A stretch of 51,869 bases of DNA from Anaerocolumna sp. (GCA_029256725.1 JAQSXJ010000026.1:1-51869), one strand, 5' to 3'; positions 32,459 through 42,096 are shown, counted from the stretch's first letter. Translations and numbers: made by a program. The notes: generated by a model not told the origin, from the sequence alone.

Positions 32459-34093
32459 TTAGTTGTTGTCATCCTCGCGGTCAATCTGCATGACCTGTCT
32501 TTTTCTTGCGAATTCATCGTTATCCAGATACTCATCGTAAGTTGTAACCTTATCGATAAGACCATTAGGAGTAAGCTCAAAAATACGATTGGCTATGGTC
32601 TGAACAAACTGATGATCCTGGGAGGTAAAGAGAATTACTCCGGAGAATTTCATCAAGCCGTTATTTAAAGCTGTTATAGACTCCATATCTAAATGGTTGG
32701 TAGGTTCATCCATAATAAGCACGTTAGAACCAAGAATCATCATTTTAGAGAGCATTACTCGAACTCTCTCTCCACCGGAGAGAACATTAACCTTCTTTAT
32801 ACCTTCTTCGCCTGCAAAGAGCATTCTTCCAAGAAAACCTCTTACATAAGTAACATCTTTCTCGGGAGAAAAAGGCATAAGCCAGTCAACAATGATATCC
32901 TCTGAGGAAAAATCTTTTGTATTATCTTTGGGGAAATAGGACTGACTGGTAGTAATACCCCATTTATAGGTTCCTTCATCAGGTTCCAGTTCACCGGCAA
33001 GAATACGGAAAAGTGTTGTAGTTGCAAGTGTGTTTGGACCAACAAAAGCAGCTTTATTATCATGAGTAATGGTAAAGGAAATGTTATCCAGTACTTTTAC
33101 ACCGTCTATTGTCTTTGATAGATTTGTTACTGTCAATACTTCATTTCCAATTTCACGGAAAGGTCTGAAATCGATATAAGGATATTTACGACTGGAGGGA
33201 CGTATATCATCCAGTTCGATTTTCTCCAGAGCCTTCTTACGGGAAGTAGCCTGCTTGGATTTAGAGGCATTGGCGCTAAATCTCTGGATAAATTCCTGTA
33301 ATTCCTTAATCTTATCTTCTTTCTTCTTATTTGCTTCTTTCATCTGCTTAACCATTAACTGGCTGGATTCATACCAGAAATCATAATTACCCGCATAAAG
33401 CTGAATCTTAGCATAGTCGATATCAGCAGTATGAGTGCAGACTTTATTTAAGAAGTAACGATCATGGGATACCACGATAACGGTATTCTCGAACTGAATA
33501 AGGAATTCCTCCAGCCATCTGATAGCTTCCATGTCTAAATGGTTAGTAGGCTCATCCAACAGCAGGATATCGGGATTACCAAATAAAGCCTGCGCAAGGA
33601 GAACTTTCACCTTCTGGTTACCGTTTAATTCGCTCATCATCTTATAATGAAGATCTGTTTCAATTCCTAATCCATTTAACAGAGTAGCAGCATCGGATTC
33701 AGCTTCCCAACCGTTAAGGGTAGCGAATTCACCCTCTAGTTCACTTGCTCTGATACCGTCTTCTTCTGTGAAATCTTCTTTTGCGTAGATGGCATCTTTT
33801 TCTTTCATGATGTCATACAGAACCTGATTGCCCATAATTACAGTATTTAATACGTCGTACTGGTCATATTTAAAGTGATCCTGTTGTAAGAAGGAAAGTC
33901 TCTGTCCGGGAGTGATGATTACATCACCTTTTGTAGGCTCTAACTGTCCGGATAGAATCTTAAGGAAAGTAGATTTACCGGCTCCATTGGCACCGATCAA
34001 ACCATAACAGTTTCCTTCTGTGAATTTGATATTTACATCTTCAAATAAAGCTCTTTTTCCGAGCCTTAAAGTAATGTTACTTGCCTGAATCAT
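32459..34093 (-). CDS. ABC-F family ATPase with degenerate second P-loop
   Basis: 544 residues from ATG 34093 (AGGG upstream; earlier in-frame ATGs lack a ribosome site). Two ABC cassettes are joined by a charged linker (KQMKEANKKKEDKIKELQ..., SRKYPYIDFRPFREIG), with no membrane part, as in ABC-F proteins that act on the ribosome. Cassette 1 has Walker A GANGAGKST, signature LNGNQ-type and DEPTNHLD. Cassette 2 has VLSGGERVRVMLS, DEPTNHLD and the switch strand LFTSQDHQF, but its Walker A reads GPNTLATTT. The invariant GK is replaced by A-T. The family includes translation factors and antibiotic-resistance proteins. Without close matches I would not assign a drug. Confidence 0.92.
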   Translation of the reverse strand: MIQASNITLRLGKRALFEDVNIKFTEGNCYGLIGANGAGKSTFLKILSGQLEPTKGDVIITPGQRLSFLQQDHFKYDQYDVLNTVIMGNQVLYDIMKEKDAIYAKEDFTEEDGIRASELEGEFATLNGWEAESDAATLLNGLGIETDLHYKMMSELNGNQKVKVLLAQALFGNPDILLLDEPTNHLDMEAIRWLEEFLIQFENTVIVVSHDRYFLNKVCTHTADIDYAKIQLYAGNYDFWYESSQLMVKQMKEANKKKEDKIKELQEFIQRFSANASKSKQATSRKKALEKIELDDIRPSSRKYPYIDFRPFREIGNEVLTVTNLSKTIDGVKVLDNISFTITHDNKAAFVGPNTLATTTLFRILAGELEPDEGTYKWGITTSQSYFPKDNTKDFSSEDIIVDWLMPFSPEKDVTYVRGFLGRMLFAGEEGIKKVNVLSGGERVRVMLSKMMILGSNVLIMDEPTNHLDMESITALNNGLMKFSGVILFTSQDHQFVQTIANRIFELTPNGLIDKVTTYDEYLDNDEFARKRQVMQIDREDDNN

Positions 34094-34535
34094 TTTTAAC
34101 CCTCGCATATCCCAAATGAAACCGGGATATTGCCACAATTTATATTAGTTGAAAGAAGCAGTATGTGGCATCCTTTCTCTGTGAAATATTTCCTCTCAAC
34201 TTAAGTTTCGGTCACTGTGTTTTACACATTCATTTCTATTTTATCGTATAATCATTATTTTGCAAGCATTTTCTTACAAGCAAGCATATTCATTCATGGA
34301 TTTTATGCTATTTCTTAAATTCTTAGCACTTCTTTGATGCTGCTTATGAAATTCTTGGTAAATTGAGAGTTCTTAAAATCCTGTTTATTTAATCGTAATT
34401 AAATTGTAAGATAAAATAAATTGAATAAATACCATATAATGGATAGAATAAAAGTAAAACATATAAGGACAAGTCTGTTATGTGTTCAGTGACTAATCAG
34501 TTGCATCTGGAACTGGTTTTAGATTGGAGGTTTAT
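34094..34535. other. Divergent intergenic region
   Basis: No gene seen. AT-rich sequence between the divergent ABC-F gene and the ABC-2 transporter. TATAAT occurs at about 34434 on the plus strand without a convincing -35, about 100 bp upstream of the ABC ATPase start. No strong hairpin was noticed. Confidence 0.4.
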
Positions 34536-35441
34536 TTGGAAACAGTATTAAAAGTAGAAAATCTATATAAACGGCTTGGTAAGAGACCTATTATTAAGGG
34601 GATATCATTTTCGGTACAAGAAGGTGAGATATTTGGATTCTTAGGACCGAATGGTTCCGGAAAGACAACAACAATAAAAATGCTGGTAGACTTAATTTCT
34701 ATGGATACCGGAAGCATTACTATCATGGGGAATAATTTAAAGGTAGAACGAGAGAAAGCTCTGGCATATGTAGGAGCAGTTGTGGAATCACCGGAACTTT
34801 ACAGTTATTTGTCAGGGTATGAAAATCTGGCACAGATAGCACGAATCAGAAAAATCTCAAAGGATCGCATTGCAGAAGTTGTTGAGCTGGTAGGGTTATC
34901 AGAACGTATAAAGGATAAGATGAAGAAATATTCACTGGGAATGAAACAGCGCCTTGGACTGGCAGCAGCCTTATTATCTGAGCCAAAGCTTCTTATCTTG
35001 GACGAGCCCACCAACGGACTGGATCCCAACGGAATAATTGAACTTAGAAATATCCTAAAAAGGCTTGCCAGAGACAAAGGAATGGCGGTATTCGTTTCCT
35101 CACATATATTGGGGGAAATACAGCAGCTATGTGATACAGTTGCCTTTATAGAGAGTGGCGTAATAACCACTGTTGAGAGCATGAGGGCAGTGCATCAGAC
35201 ATTTGTATATATCCTGGAAGTAGAAAAAACGGAAGAAACTCATAACTTACTCCTTACCATCAATGGAATCGAGAATGTGAAAGAAGTTGAGGACGGTTAT
35301 ACCATGGAACTGGCAGGAAGAAAATCCGGTGATGTCTTAAAAGATATTATTAACTCCGGAATTGATGTCCAGACTTTCTCCAGGCACTTAAAAGAATTAG
35401 AAGAGAGATATCTGGAATTGATAAAAGGAGGTATCCGTTAA
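34536..35441 (+). CDS. ABC-2 type transporter, ATP-binding subunit
   Basis: 301 residues from TTG 34536, with GGAGG 5 bases upstream (another in-frame TTG at 34524 overlaps that site). The single ABC cassette is intact: GFLGPNGSGKTTTIKMLVDL (Walker A), a Q-loop region, YSLGMKQRLGLAAALLSEP (signature), LLILDEPTNGLDPNGI (Walker B and D-loop), SSHILGEIQQLCD (H-loop). The C-terminal extension is typical of drug, lantibiotic-immunity and bacitracin-type exporters. It is coupled to the permease gene by a TAATG overlap. Substrate unknown. Confidence 0.93.
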   Translation: METVLKVENLYKRLGKRPIIKGISFSVQEGEIFGFLGPNGSGKTTTIKMLVDLISMDTGSITIMGNNLKVEREKALAYVGAVVESPELYSYLSGYENLAQIARIRKISKDRIAEVVELVGLSERIKDKMKKYSLGMKQRLGLAAALLSEPKLLILDEPTNGLDPNGIIELRNILKRLARDKGMAVFVSSHILGEIQQLCDTVAFIESGVITTVESMRAVHQTFVYILEVEKTEETHNLLLTINGIENVKEVEDGYTMELAGRKSGDVLKDIINSGIDVQTFSRHLKELEERYLELIKGGIR

Positions 35442-36655
35442 TGTTTGGAGGACTTTTGGTTAATGAAGTAAGAAAGCTGTTTACCAAGAAAAAGACCTAT
35501 ATTATATGGGGATTATTTATTATATTGTGTGCCATTTTGGTAGTGGTAAATGAAACTGCCGAAAAGAATTATTTACGATACAGCAGCCCAGAAGCGCAGG
35601 TTGAAAATCTTACTGCTGAACTTAAGAATCAGGAAAGTTATCTTGCAAGCCTGGAAACTGATACAAGCTTATCAGAAGAGGAAAAACAGCTCTATGAAGT
35701 ACAAGGTAAAAGTTACGTTGAAAGCCTGAAAGAGCAAATTGATGCTGCCAAAGCTTCAATTACTGCCGCAGAAGGTACAGACTGGAGAGAAAACCTTAAG
35801 CAACAGATTGATGAGCAGAAGAAAAGTCTGAATGAAACGGAGGATTCGGCTTCTAAGAAGTATCAGGCAAGGGAAATCGAAAGGCTTCAAATGCATCTTG
35901 ATAATAATATTCCATTAGATGACTCCAACTATAATACAGGAATTAATTATTATGTACTTAGTATAACAATGATTGCTGCAAGCTTCTTAGGGTTTGGATT
36001 AATTATGTTTAACGGAGATAATGTCTCAAGTGAATATAATCCTGGAACCCTTAAGTTCCTGCTTATTCAGCCAGTTTCGAGAATAAAAGTACTGCTTAGC
36101 AAGTTTTTGGTCATGGTACTTAGTTCAGCCGTACTGATAATGATAACACAGTTCCTGTTTTTTATAGGTGTTGGTCTTGTAAAAGGCTTTGGAGGTTTTA
36201 ACAGACCGGTTTTAGTGGGGCTTAAGTACGAATATATTTTTAGTAACGGGCAGAAGTATTTATCAGAGATTACTGGCAGTGGTTATTATATTCCTTTATG
36301 GCAGTATTTACTTAAGGCATTGTTATTACAGCTATTGTTTCTTATAGTGATGGTAACTTTTATACTATTGATCTCTACTATATCAAAATCCAGTGTTATA
36401 GCCATGACCGTTTTGATCTGTACCATATTGGGAGCCAACATTGTTTATAGCTTATCTACAACCTATAGAAAAATTTCACCGTTCATTTTTCTGCACTATT
36501 CCAGTATAGATGATATTATTACTGGGCGGGCGGTACAAAGAACTTCTTCCTTTCTATTTACCGGACAGACGATTATAATTATGTCAATTCTATCGATAAT
36601 TCTTTTCTTGGGGGCATCGCTTTGGGTGTTTAAAAAGAGAGATATTCAGATATAG
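35441..36655 (+). CDS. ABC-2 type transporter permease with large extracytoplasmic coiled-coil
   Basis: 404 residues overlapping the ATPase stop by one base. First membrane helix at about 21-38 (KTYIIWGLFIILCAILVVV), then a roughly 130-residue soluble segment rich in Glu, Lys and Gln (AELKNQESYLASLETD through KKYQAREIERLQMHL), likely a coiled coil outside the cell. Five more helices follow from about 165 (YYVLSITMIAASFLGFGLIM) to the end. VSSEYNPGTLKFLLIQPVSR is the typical ABC-2 coupling helix. It is the membrane partner of the preceding ATPase. A weak hairpin (ACGCA with TGCGT, 36667-36684) follows and may end the transcript. Confidence 0.9.
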   Translation: MFGGLLVNEVRKLFTKKKTYIIWGLFIILCAILVVVNETAEKNYLRYSSPEAQVENLTAELKNQESYLASLETDTSLSEEEKQLYEVQGKSYVESLKEQIDAAKASITAAEGTDWRENLKQQIDEQKKSLNETEDSASKKYQAREIERLQMHLDNNIPLDDSNYNTGINYYVLSITMIAASFLGFGLIMFNGDNVSSEYNPGTLKFLLIQPVSRIKVLLSKFLVMVLSSAVLIMITQFLFFIGVGLVKGFGGFNRPVLVGLKYEYIFSNGQKYLSEITGSGYYIPLWQYLLKALLLQLLFLIVMVTFILLISTISKSSVIAMTVLICTILGANIVYSLSTTYRKISPFIFLHYSSIDDIITGRAVQRTSSFLFTGQTIIIMSILSIILFLGASLWVFKKRDIQI

Positions 36656-36807
36656 GGAGAAGTATTTTATGATTGACGCATTGTTTTTGCGTTAGTTATA
36701 TTAAGTTACCGTGTAGCTTTTCTAACGGTTTATTGGGATTGTGTTTATTGGTAAATGTAAAGACCTTATTCTTGAGCCAAATAAAAACAATTTGAGGAAT
36801 CTTATAT

Positions 36808-36937
36808 ACGTAATTAAAATTGTATAGTCCTATAAATTCACTGTAGTATAAGTTGGATTATGATTGTTCAGTTCCTTGCTGATAAATCATGATAATAACT
36901 TCTATGGAACCAGAGATTTATAGGGCTATAATTACGT
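36808..36937. repeat. 130-bp imperfect nested palindrome
   Basis: ACGTAATT (36808-36815) pairs with AATTACGT (36930-36937). After a 7-base bulge, TATAGTCCTATAAAT (36823-36837) pairs with 36916-36930 with one mismatch; the two pairings share a base at the junction. Further inside, AAGTTGGATTATGATT faces AATCATGATAATAACTT. It lies about 150 bp after the ABC-2 permease stop. The sequence is unrelated to the nested palindromes at 5.8 and 27.2 kb. Confidence 0.6.
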
Positions 36938-37068
36938 TTATTAAGTAATTTAGTAGTGCTGCATACGAAATGCGAATATTTCATTATTGTACTGTTAAAA
37001 TTTATTTATGTTGTAATTAGACCATAATCAGTATTTTAATATATTTTATTGAATGAGGAGCAATCATG

Positions 37069-37084
37069 TTAGATAAATATCTAA
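37069..37084. promoter_or_regulatory. ArsR-type operator, site 1
   Basis: TTAGATAAATATCTAA: 6-bp perfect arms with a 4-base centre. Same pattern as sites at 37279 and 37303, upstream of an ArsR-family gene. Confidence 0.55.
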
Positions 37085-37274
37085 TATATTTCTGTTGCTA
37101 GTAGTTAGGGACAAAATGAAGTGATTTTCATTGTAATTATTCATGTGTCTCGTGTTACTATTGAGTTTATTCATGAATCTATAATGATTATTACGTTGTA
37201 TAAATTGATGAATATTAATATATGTATTATTCGAACTGTAGTTATTTATAGTATTAATTAAAACTAAATACTAA

Positions 37275-37298
37275 AATATTAGATGAACATCTAATATT
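37275..37298. promoter_or_regulatory. ArsR-type operator, site 2 (strongest)
   Basis: AATATTAGATG and CATCTAATATT form 11-bp perfect arms around AA. The centre TGAACA matches the core seen in operators of metal-sensing ArsR/SmtB regulators. About 85 bp upstream of the regulator start. Confidence 0.65.
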
Positions 37299-37302
37299 TT
37301 TA

Positions 37303-37318
37303 ATAGATATTAATCTAA
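37303..37318. promoter_or_regulatory. ArsR-type operator, site 3 (weaker)
   Basis: ATAGATATTAATCTAA keeps the TAGAT-N4-ATCTA arms of the other two sites. It is next to site 2, with 8 bases between. Confidence 0.45.
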
Positions 37319-37380
37319 CGTTATTGACGAATGACTCTTCGTGTGATAAATTGGTAAAAAACGATGCGGGAGGAAAGACA

Positions 37381-38487
37381 ATGGAAATAAAAGCTTATAA
37401 ATTGCTGACAGAACCTAACTGGGACTATGAACTGGTCAATACAATCGTTGAGACTCTTGGTAATAGTGAAAAAGAAACAAGTAATTCTCAGATAGCAAAT
37501 GAGTTTGCAGTGATATTAAAAAATATCTATGAGTACAAAGAAAAGGTTTTAGAAGGGGTTCTGCCTATGCTTGAGAATTATCCTGATATTAAGCCGCTGT
37601 TTGAATTCACTTCACTTGAAAAAGACAACAGAGCAAGACCTATTCTGGTTAATCTTACCAGCCAAAAAAAGTTACATGCTGGAATGAGCAAAGAAGAGAT
37701 GGATGCCATTATGCTAGAGGGGGTCGAAGACTGGGCAAAATCTGTAAGTGGTGAATACAGGGATGTCAAGATAGAAAATTTATCAGAGCTTATCGAGTTT
37801 CTAAAGGACTTGGAGACGGAAGACAGCGTAAAGATGAAAATGATAACAATATACTCTGAACGTTACACTTTATTACCAAGAGCACAGCAATTTATAGCAG
37901 AAGCTATTAAGATACTACAGGAGTTTTATCCAATTGTAGAAGAAGAATTTGAGGAAGCAATCTTATCTTTACAGGATAAGTCATATTTGGAAAGTAATTT
38001 AAAAGAATTAGGGTTAATTAAATTTGGTAAGTGCAATCAAATGGTTGTACAACCTTGTATTCTGCCTTATAACCAAATTGCAGTGGATTGGAGAGATGAG
38101 GAGGAGAAAGATGTTGCTGCAGATATAGGCATCTATGTCTTTCGGCTTAGCAGTACACATAAAAAAATTGCATTAAGTGATTCAAAGATTCTAAGTGCCT
38201 TAAAAACATTAGGAGATGCTACAAGACTCAAAATCGTTCGAATGTTGTTCGGAAGGAAGATGTATATTCAGGAAATCGCAGATGTATTAGGTCTTACACC
38301 TGCTACTGTATCCCATCACATTAATTTGCTGTTGCAGGAGGGATTTGTATGTGTAACAGTAGATGTGGAAAAAGCAAAAAAGATCTTCTATGAAATCAAT
38401 CCTGAAAAATTCAATGAATTGGGTGATGCGGTAAAGCAGCTGGGGTTGGAGGCTTTAGGCACTGACAGGAAAGGGGATGGGCTGTAA
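37381..38487 (+). CDS. ArsR-family transcriptional regulator with long N-terminal helical domain
   Basis: 368 residues from ATG 37381, with GGAGG upstream; an earlier in-frame start would lie before this site. The C-terminal 100 residues are an ArsR-type winged helix: ILSALKTLGDATRLKIVRML, then MYIQEIADVLGLTPATVSHH as the recognition helix-turn-helix, and EGFVCVTVDVEKAKKIFYEI for the wing. The first 260 residues are mainly helical and carry no metal-site pattern that I can recognise, so the signal may be a small molecule or peptide rather than a metal. The stop overlaps the first ABC gene (TAATG), so regulator and exporter are made together. Three matching operators upstream suggest autoregulation. 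Confidence 0.88.
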   Translation: MEIKAYKLLTEPNWDYELVNTIVETLGNSEKETSNSQIANEFAVILKNIYEYKEKVLEGVLPMLENYPDIKPLFEFTSLEKDNRARPILVNLTSQKKLHAGMSKEEMDAIMLEGVEDWAKSVSGEYRDVKIENLSELIEFLKDLETEDSVKMKMITIYSERYTLLPRAQQFIAEAIKILQEFYPIVEEEFEEAILSLQDKSYLESNLKELGLIKFGKCNQMVVQPCILPYNQIAVDWRDEEEKDVAADIGIYVFRLSSTHKKIALSDSKILSALKTLGDATRLKIVRMLFGRKMYIQEIADVLGLTPATVSHHINLLLQEGFVCVTVDVEKAKKIFYEINPEKFNELGDAVKQLGLEALGTDRKGDGL

Positions 38488-40310
38488 TGGAGGAGAATTT
38501 AAAATATCCCATTGGTAGTACACTTAGACGAATGTTAGCCAATGTAACTGCAACAAATAAGAAAATCTATCTTTATTTCTTAATGTATACGCTGGCAGGA
38601 GGAATCTATCCCTTTTTTGCGGTATTATTGCCTAAATATCTCCTGACTGAAGTAACTGGAACAGACGGCACAATAGAAGGTATACTAAAAATTGCCGTAA
38701 TATTCTTAGGATTAATGGCGGCCTTTGGGTTTGTAAGAACTTTTACTAATTCCATTGCGTATTCTGCTATTACTTATTTAAGACTTGATTACTTAAGAGA
38801 TACCTTTGATAAGCTGGTAAGTATAAATTATCAGCATATGGAGGATGCCAAATTTTTCGAGAAGAATGAAAGAGCTTTACAGGCCAATGGTACAAATGAT
38901 AATGGAGTGGAAGGCGTATATCATAAACTATTTGAAGTAGGGCCGGTACTTTTGACCTCTTTGGGATTATTGGTTGTTATCGGCAGACTAAATATAGGGA
39001 TCTTGCTTGGGCTTTTGCTTAATATTGCGATTGGTATCTGGGTAAGAAGAAGTGTTCATAAATACAACTATAAAAGACAAGAAGATGTTGCCCATGCTGA
39101 AAGGCGGATGCAGTATTATTATAATACCACTCATGATTTCGGTTATGGAAAGGATATCAGACTATATCGTTTTCAGGACAGAGTCAATGAAAATTATAGT
39201 AAGGAAATCAAGGGCTTCTTAAAGATTCAAAAAAGCATTAAGAACAGGGAGTTTTCACTTGGTCTATTGGAAGTACTGACTTTCTTAATCAGTAACGGAC
39301 TTACCTATGCTATCTTAATCTACAAAACCGCTAATGGGATGCCTATTGCAGACTTTTCTATGTATTTGACAGCAGTAACTTCACTAACTGTAATGCTCAA
39401 TCAAGCATCTGAGCAGTTTACCTTTATCCTGAATGAAGGTCAGTATGTACATGACTTTTATACTTTTCTTGATACGGATATGGGGGATAAAGAACTGAAA
39501 GAAAAATCAGAAAGTGCTAAAAGAATGAAAGAAGGAGAAACTCTTGAAGTTGTCTTTGATAATGTAAGTTTTTGTTATCCAGGTACAGAGAAGTATATCT
39601 TTAAGAATCTGAATTTCACTGTTAATAAAGGTGAGAAATTAGCTATTGTCGGTATTAACGGAGCCGGTAAAACAACCCTTGTAAAGTTAATGACCGGGTT
39701 ATTTCCGGTAACGGAAGGTGAGATCAGAATAAACGGAATTCCGATTTCTGAATTTAATAAAAAAGATCTATATGCCATGTTTGCTGCCGTTTTTCAGGAT
39801 GTTAATGTATTGGCATATACCATAAAGGAGAATATTGCCTGTTCTTCCCTTGACGGAAATGAAGACAGAGTACGCAAGGTGCTGGAAAAGGTGGGGCTTA
39901 AAAAGAAAATTGACAGCCTGCCAAAAGGTATCGAACAGACAATGTTAAAAGTAATTGAAGAAGACGGTGTAGAATTCTCCGGTGGTGAGAGTCAGAAACT
40001 GGCTATTGCAAGGGCGTTGTATAAGGACGCAAGAATGGTTATTATGGATGAACCTACTGCAGCCCTGGATGCGCTGGCAGAAGCAGAAATTTATGAGAAC
40101 TTCAGTGACCTGGTGAAGGGGAAGACAGCGGTTTACATTTCTCACAGGTTAGCCAGTACAAAATTCTGTGATAAAATTGCTCTTTTTGATGGTGACGGTC
40201 TTAGGGAGTATGGAAATCATGAAGAACTGATGATTGCAAAAGGTGAGTATTATAATATGTTTATGATTCAGGGTAAATATTATAACGAGGAGGTGGCTGT
40301 AAGTGAATAA
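38487..40310 (+). CDS. ABC exporter half-transporter, first of a pair
   Basis: 607 residues. Six membrane helices in the first 330 residues (for example YLYFLMYTLAGGIYPFFAVL and VGPVLLTSLGLLVVIG) precede an intact cassette: AIVGINGAGKTTLVKLMTG (Walker A), FSGGESQKLAIARALYKDA (signature), RMVIMDEPTAALDALAE (Walker B with Glu) and YISHRLASTKF (His). It is a type IV (B-family-like) exporter half. The partner gene overlaps its stop by 8 bases, indicating a heterodimer. Both halves keep catalytic Glu and Walker lysine, unlike many heterodimeric exporters with one degenerate site. It is probably induced through the upstream ArsR-type regulator. Substrate unknown: drug, peptide or lipid. Confidence 0.93.
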   Translation: MEENLKYPIGSTLRRMLANVTATNKKIYLYFLMYTLAGGIYPFFAVLLPKYLLTEVTGTDGTIEGILKIAVIFLGLMAAFGFVRTFTNSIAYSAITYLRLDYLRDTFDKLVSINYQHMEDAKFFEKNERALQANGTNDNGVEGVYHKLFEVGPVLLTSLGLLVVIGRLNIGILLGLLLNIAIGIWVRRSVHKYNYKRQEDVAHAERRMQYYYNTTHDFGYGKDIRLYRFQDRVNENYSKEIKGFLKIQKSIKNREFSLGLLEVLTFLISNGLTYAILIYKTANGMPIADFSMYLTAVTSLTVMLNQASEQFTFILNEGQYVHDFYTFLDTDMGDKELKEKSESAKRMKEGETLEVVFDNVSFCYPGTEKYIFKNLNFTVNKGEKLAIVGINGAGKTTLVKLMTGLFPVTEGEIRINGIPISEFNKKDLYAMFAAVFQDVNVLAYTIKENIACSSLDGNEDRVRKVLEKVGLKKKIDSLPKGIEQTMLKVIEEDGVEFSGGESQKLAIARALYKDARMVIMDEPTAALDALAEAEIYENFSDLVKGKTAVYISHRLASTKFCDKIALFDGDGLREYGNHEELMIAKGEYYNMFMIQGKYYNEEVAVSE

Positions 40311-42096
40311 CGTTAAGACTTTAAAGAAATTTATCAGCATTTGCTTTAAGATATCACCTTCCTATATCTTTCTGTTATTGCTTCAATCCTTAACGGAAAC
40401 GGGACAGATTTTAATTAATGTTGTACTTCCTAAATTTCTGGTGGATGAGCTGGTGGGGGGAAGAGACAGAGATAACCTGATACGTTATGGAGCTTTCATT
40501 GTATTGTCGAATGTCCTCTTTTTCTTTCTAAATAAGCTAATGAAGCGTATACTGGAAGTTCGTAATATTTATATGAAAGAGAAGCTCAACCAGTCCATGG
40601 CTGATAAAATTATGAAAGTAGAATTTTCCTGTCTGGAAGACCCATATTATCTGGATTTAAAAGAAAGAGCTATGTTTGCCTGCCGTACGATGAGTGCATT
40701 GGAGAATCTTATAAGAAGTGTAACCGAAGTGCTTAAGAATACGGTGACTATTGTTGGACTCTTGGCCGTTATGTTTACTCTGAGCCCTTTGTTTGTATTG
40801 TTACTGGTAATTACGATAGCGATCGCTGTTATTATGCAGAATTTCTTCTCGAAATATCAGTTGAAATTCTACCAGGAACTTATTCCTATTAATAGAAGAT
40901 ATGGCTATTATATGGAGCTGTGTTTTGTAGATAAATTACAGAAAGATATACGTATATATGATATGAATAAAATGCTGACGGATAGAGTTATGGAGTTTAA
41001 CGGAAAAATTTACAACTGGTCCATAAGCTATCAGAAGAAACAGGGAATATTCCTTGGATGTACCGGTATTATCAATGACCTTCAGGCTGCCATTGCCTAT
41101 GGTTATGTTGGTATTCGAGTTATTTCAGATACTCTTGGCGGCAGAATCGGAATCGGATCCTTTACCATGTATGTATCGGCAGCCATTAGCTTTACTACAG
41201 CAGCCACGAACCTTGGTAAAAACATTATGACAGTAATTCAGATGCTTGGTTATCTGCAGCCCTTTATGGAATTTATGTCTCTGCCTGACGAAGAGAAAAA
41301 AGAAGGCAGCCTGCCTTTTGAAGGGAAAGTAGAATCTGTGCGCTTTGAAAATATCAGCTTCCATTATCCCAAGTCAGATAATATGGTATTAAAGAATATA
41401 TCCTTTGAAATAAAAAAAGGTGAGAAGATTTCCATAGTAGGTTTAAATGGAGCCGGTAAATCAACCATTGTAAAACTCCTTTGCAGGCTTTATCAGCCTA
41501 TCAGCGGGACGATCTATGTCAACGGACGAGATATCTATGAATATGAATTCTCCAGTTATATGGAAGGGTTAGCAGCGGTATTTCAGGATTATAAACTATT
41601 TGCTTTTTCAATCTTTGAGAATGTAAAAGGCGGAGAAGAAAGTGAAGATGGAGAGAAAAATCGTGATAAAGTAAGCGAGCTATTGAAGCAGGTGGGATTA
41701 AAAGATAAAATAGCAGAACTGCCCAAAGGAATGGACACTTTGTTTGGCAAAGTCTATGACCAGGAGGGCATAGAAATGTCCGGCGGACAGAGTCAAAAGG
41801 TAGCTATTGCAAGAGCACTCTATAAAGATGCCTCGTTTATTATATTAGATGAACCCACCAGTGCGCTGGATCCACTGGCAGAAGCTGAAATCTATGAGAA
41901 TTTTAATCAGTTGGTAGGGGATAAAACAGCAATTTATATATCACATCGTATGTCCAGCAGTGTATTCTGCGATAAGGTGCTGGTATTAGATGGAGGTCAT
42001 ATTACAGACTTTGATAGTCATTCGAGGTTAATGGAGAAGGAAGACAGTATGTATTACAAGTTGTTCCGTTCTCAGGCTGTGAATTATCAAGTATAG
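40303..42096 (+). CDS. ABC exporter half-transporter, second of a pair
   Basis: 597 residues from a GTG start with AGGAGG upstream, overlapping the first half gene. Six membrane helices (about 15-320, for example SYIFLLLLQSLTETGQILIN and VTIVGLLAVMFTLSPLFVLL) are followed by a complete cassette: SIVGLNGAGKSTIVKLLCRL, MSGGQSQKVAIARALYKDA, SFIILDEPTSALDPLAEAE, IYISHRMSSSVF. Its ATP-binding part is clearly related to that of the first half, so the pair arose by duplication. A terminator at 42119-42175 closes the ArsR-ABC-ABC operon. Confidence 0.93.
   Translation: MNNVKTLKKFISICFKISPSYIFLLLLQSLTETGQILINVVLPKFLVDELVGGRDRDNLIRYGAFIVLSNVLFFFLNKLMKRILEVRNIYMKEKLNQSMADKIMKVEFSCLEDPYYLDLKERAMFACRTMSALENLIRSVTEVLKNTVTIVGLLAVMFTLSPLFVLLLVITIAIAVIMQNFFSKYQLKFYQELIPINRRYGYYMELCFVDKLQKDIRIYDMNKMLTDRVMEFNGKIYNWSISYQKKQGIFLGCTGIINDLQAAIAYGYVGIRVISDTLGGRIGIGSFTMYVSAAISFTTAATNLGKNIMTVIQMLGYLQPFMEFMSLPDEEKKEGSLPFEGKVESVRFENISFHYPKSDNMVLKNISFEIKKGEKISIVGLNGAGKSTIVKLLCRLYQPISGTIYVNGRDIYEYEFSSYMEGLAAVFQDYKLFAFSIFENVKGGEESEDGEKNRDKVSELLKQVGLKDKIAELPKGMDTLFGKVYDQEGIEMSGGQSQKVAIARALYKDASFIILDEPTSALDPLAEAEIYENFNQLVGDKTAIYISHRMSSSVFCDKVLVLDGGHITDFDSHSRLMEKEDSMYYKLFRSQAVNYQV

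Larger units (their letters stand above)
36656..37380. other. 725-bp AT-rich intergenic region with palindrome and operators
   Basis: No ORF of note. It holds a 130-bp imperfect palindrome (36808-36937) and three inverted repeats of the form NTAGAT-N4-ATCTAA at 37069-37084, 37279-37294 and 37303-37318. A candidate promoter is TTGTAT (37196-37201) and TATATG (37219-37224) with 17-base spacing, lying between the first and second operators. The ribosome site of the ArsR-type gene (GGAGG) is at the end. Confidence 0.5.
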
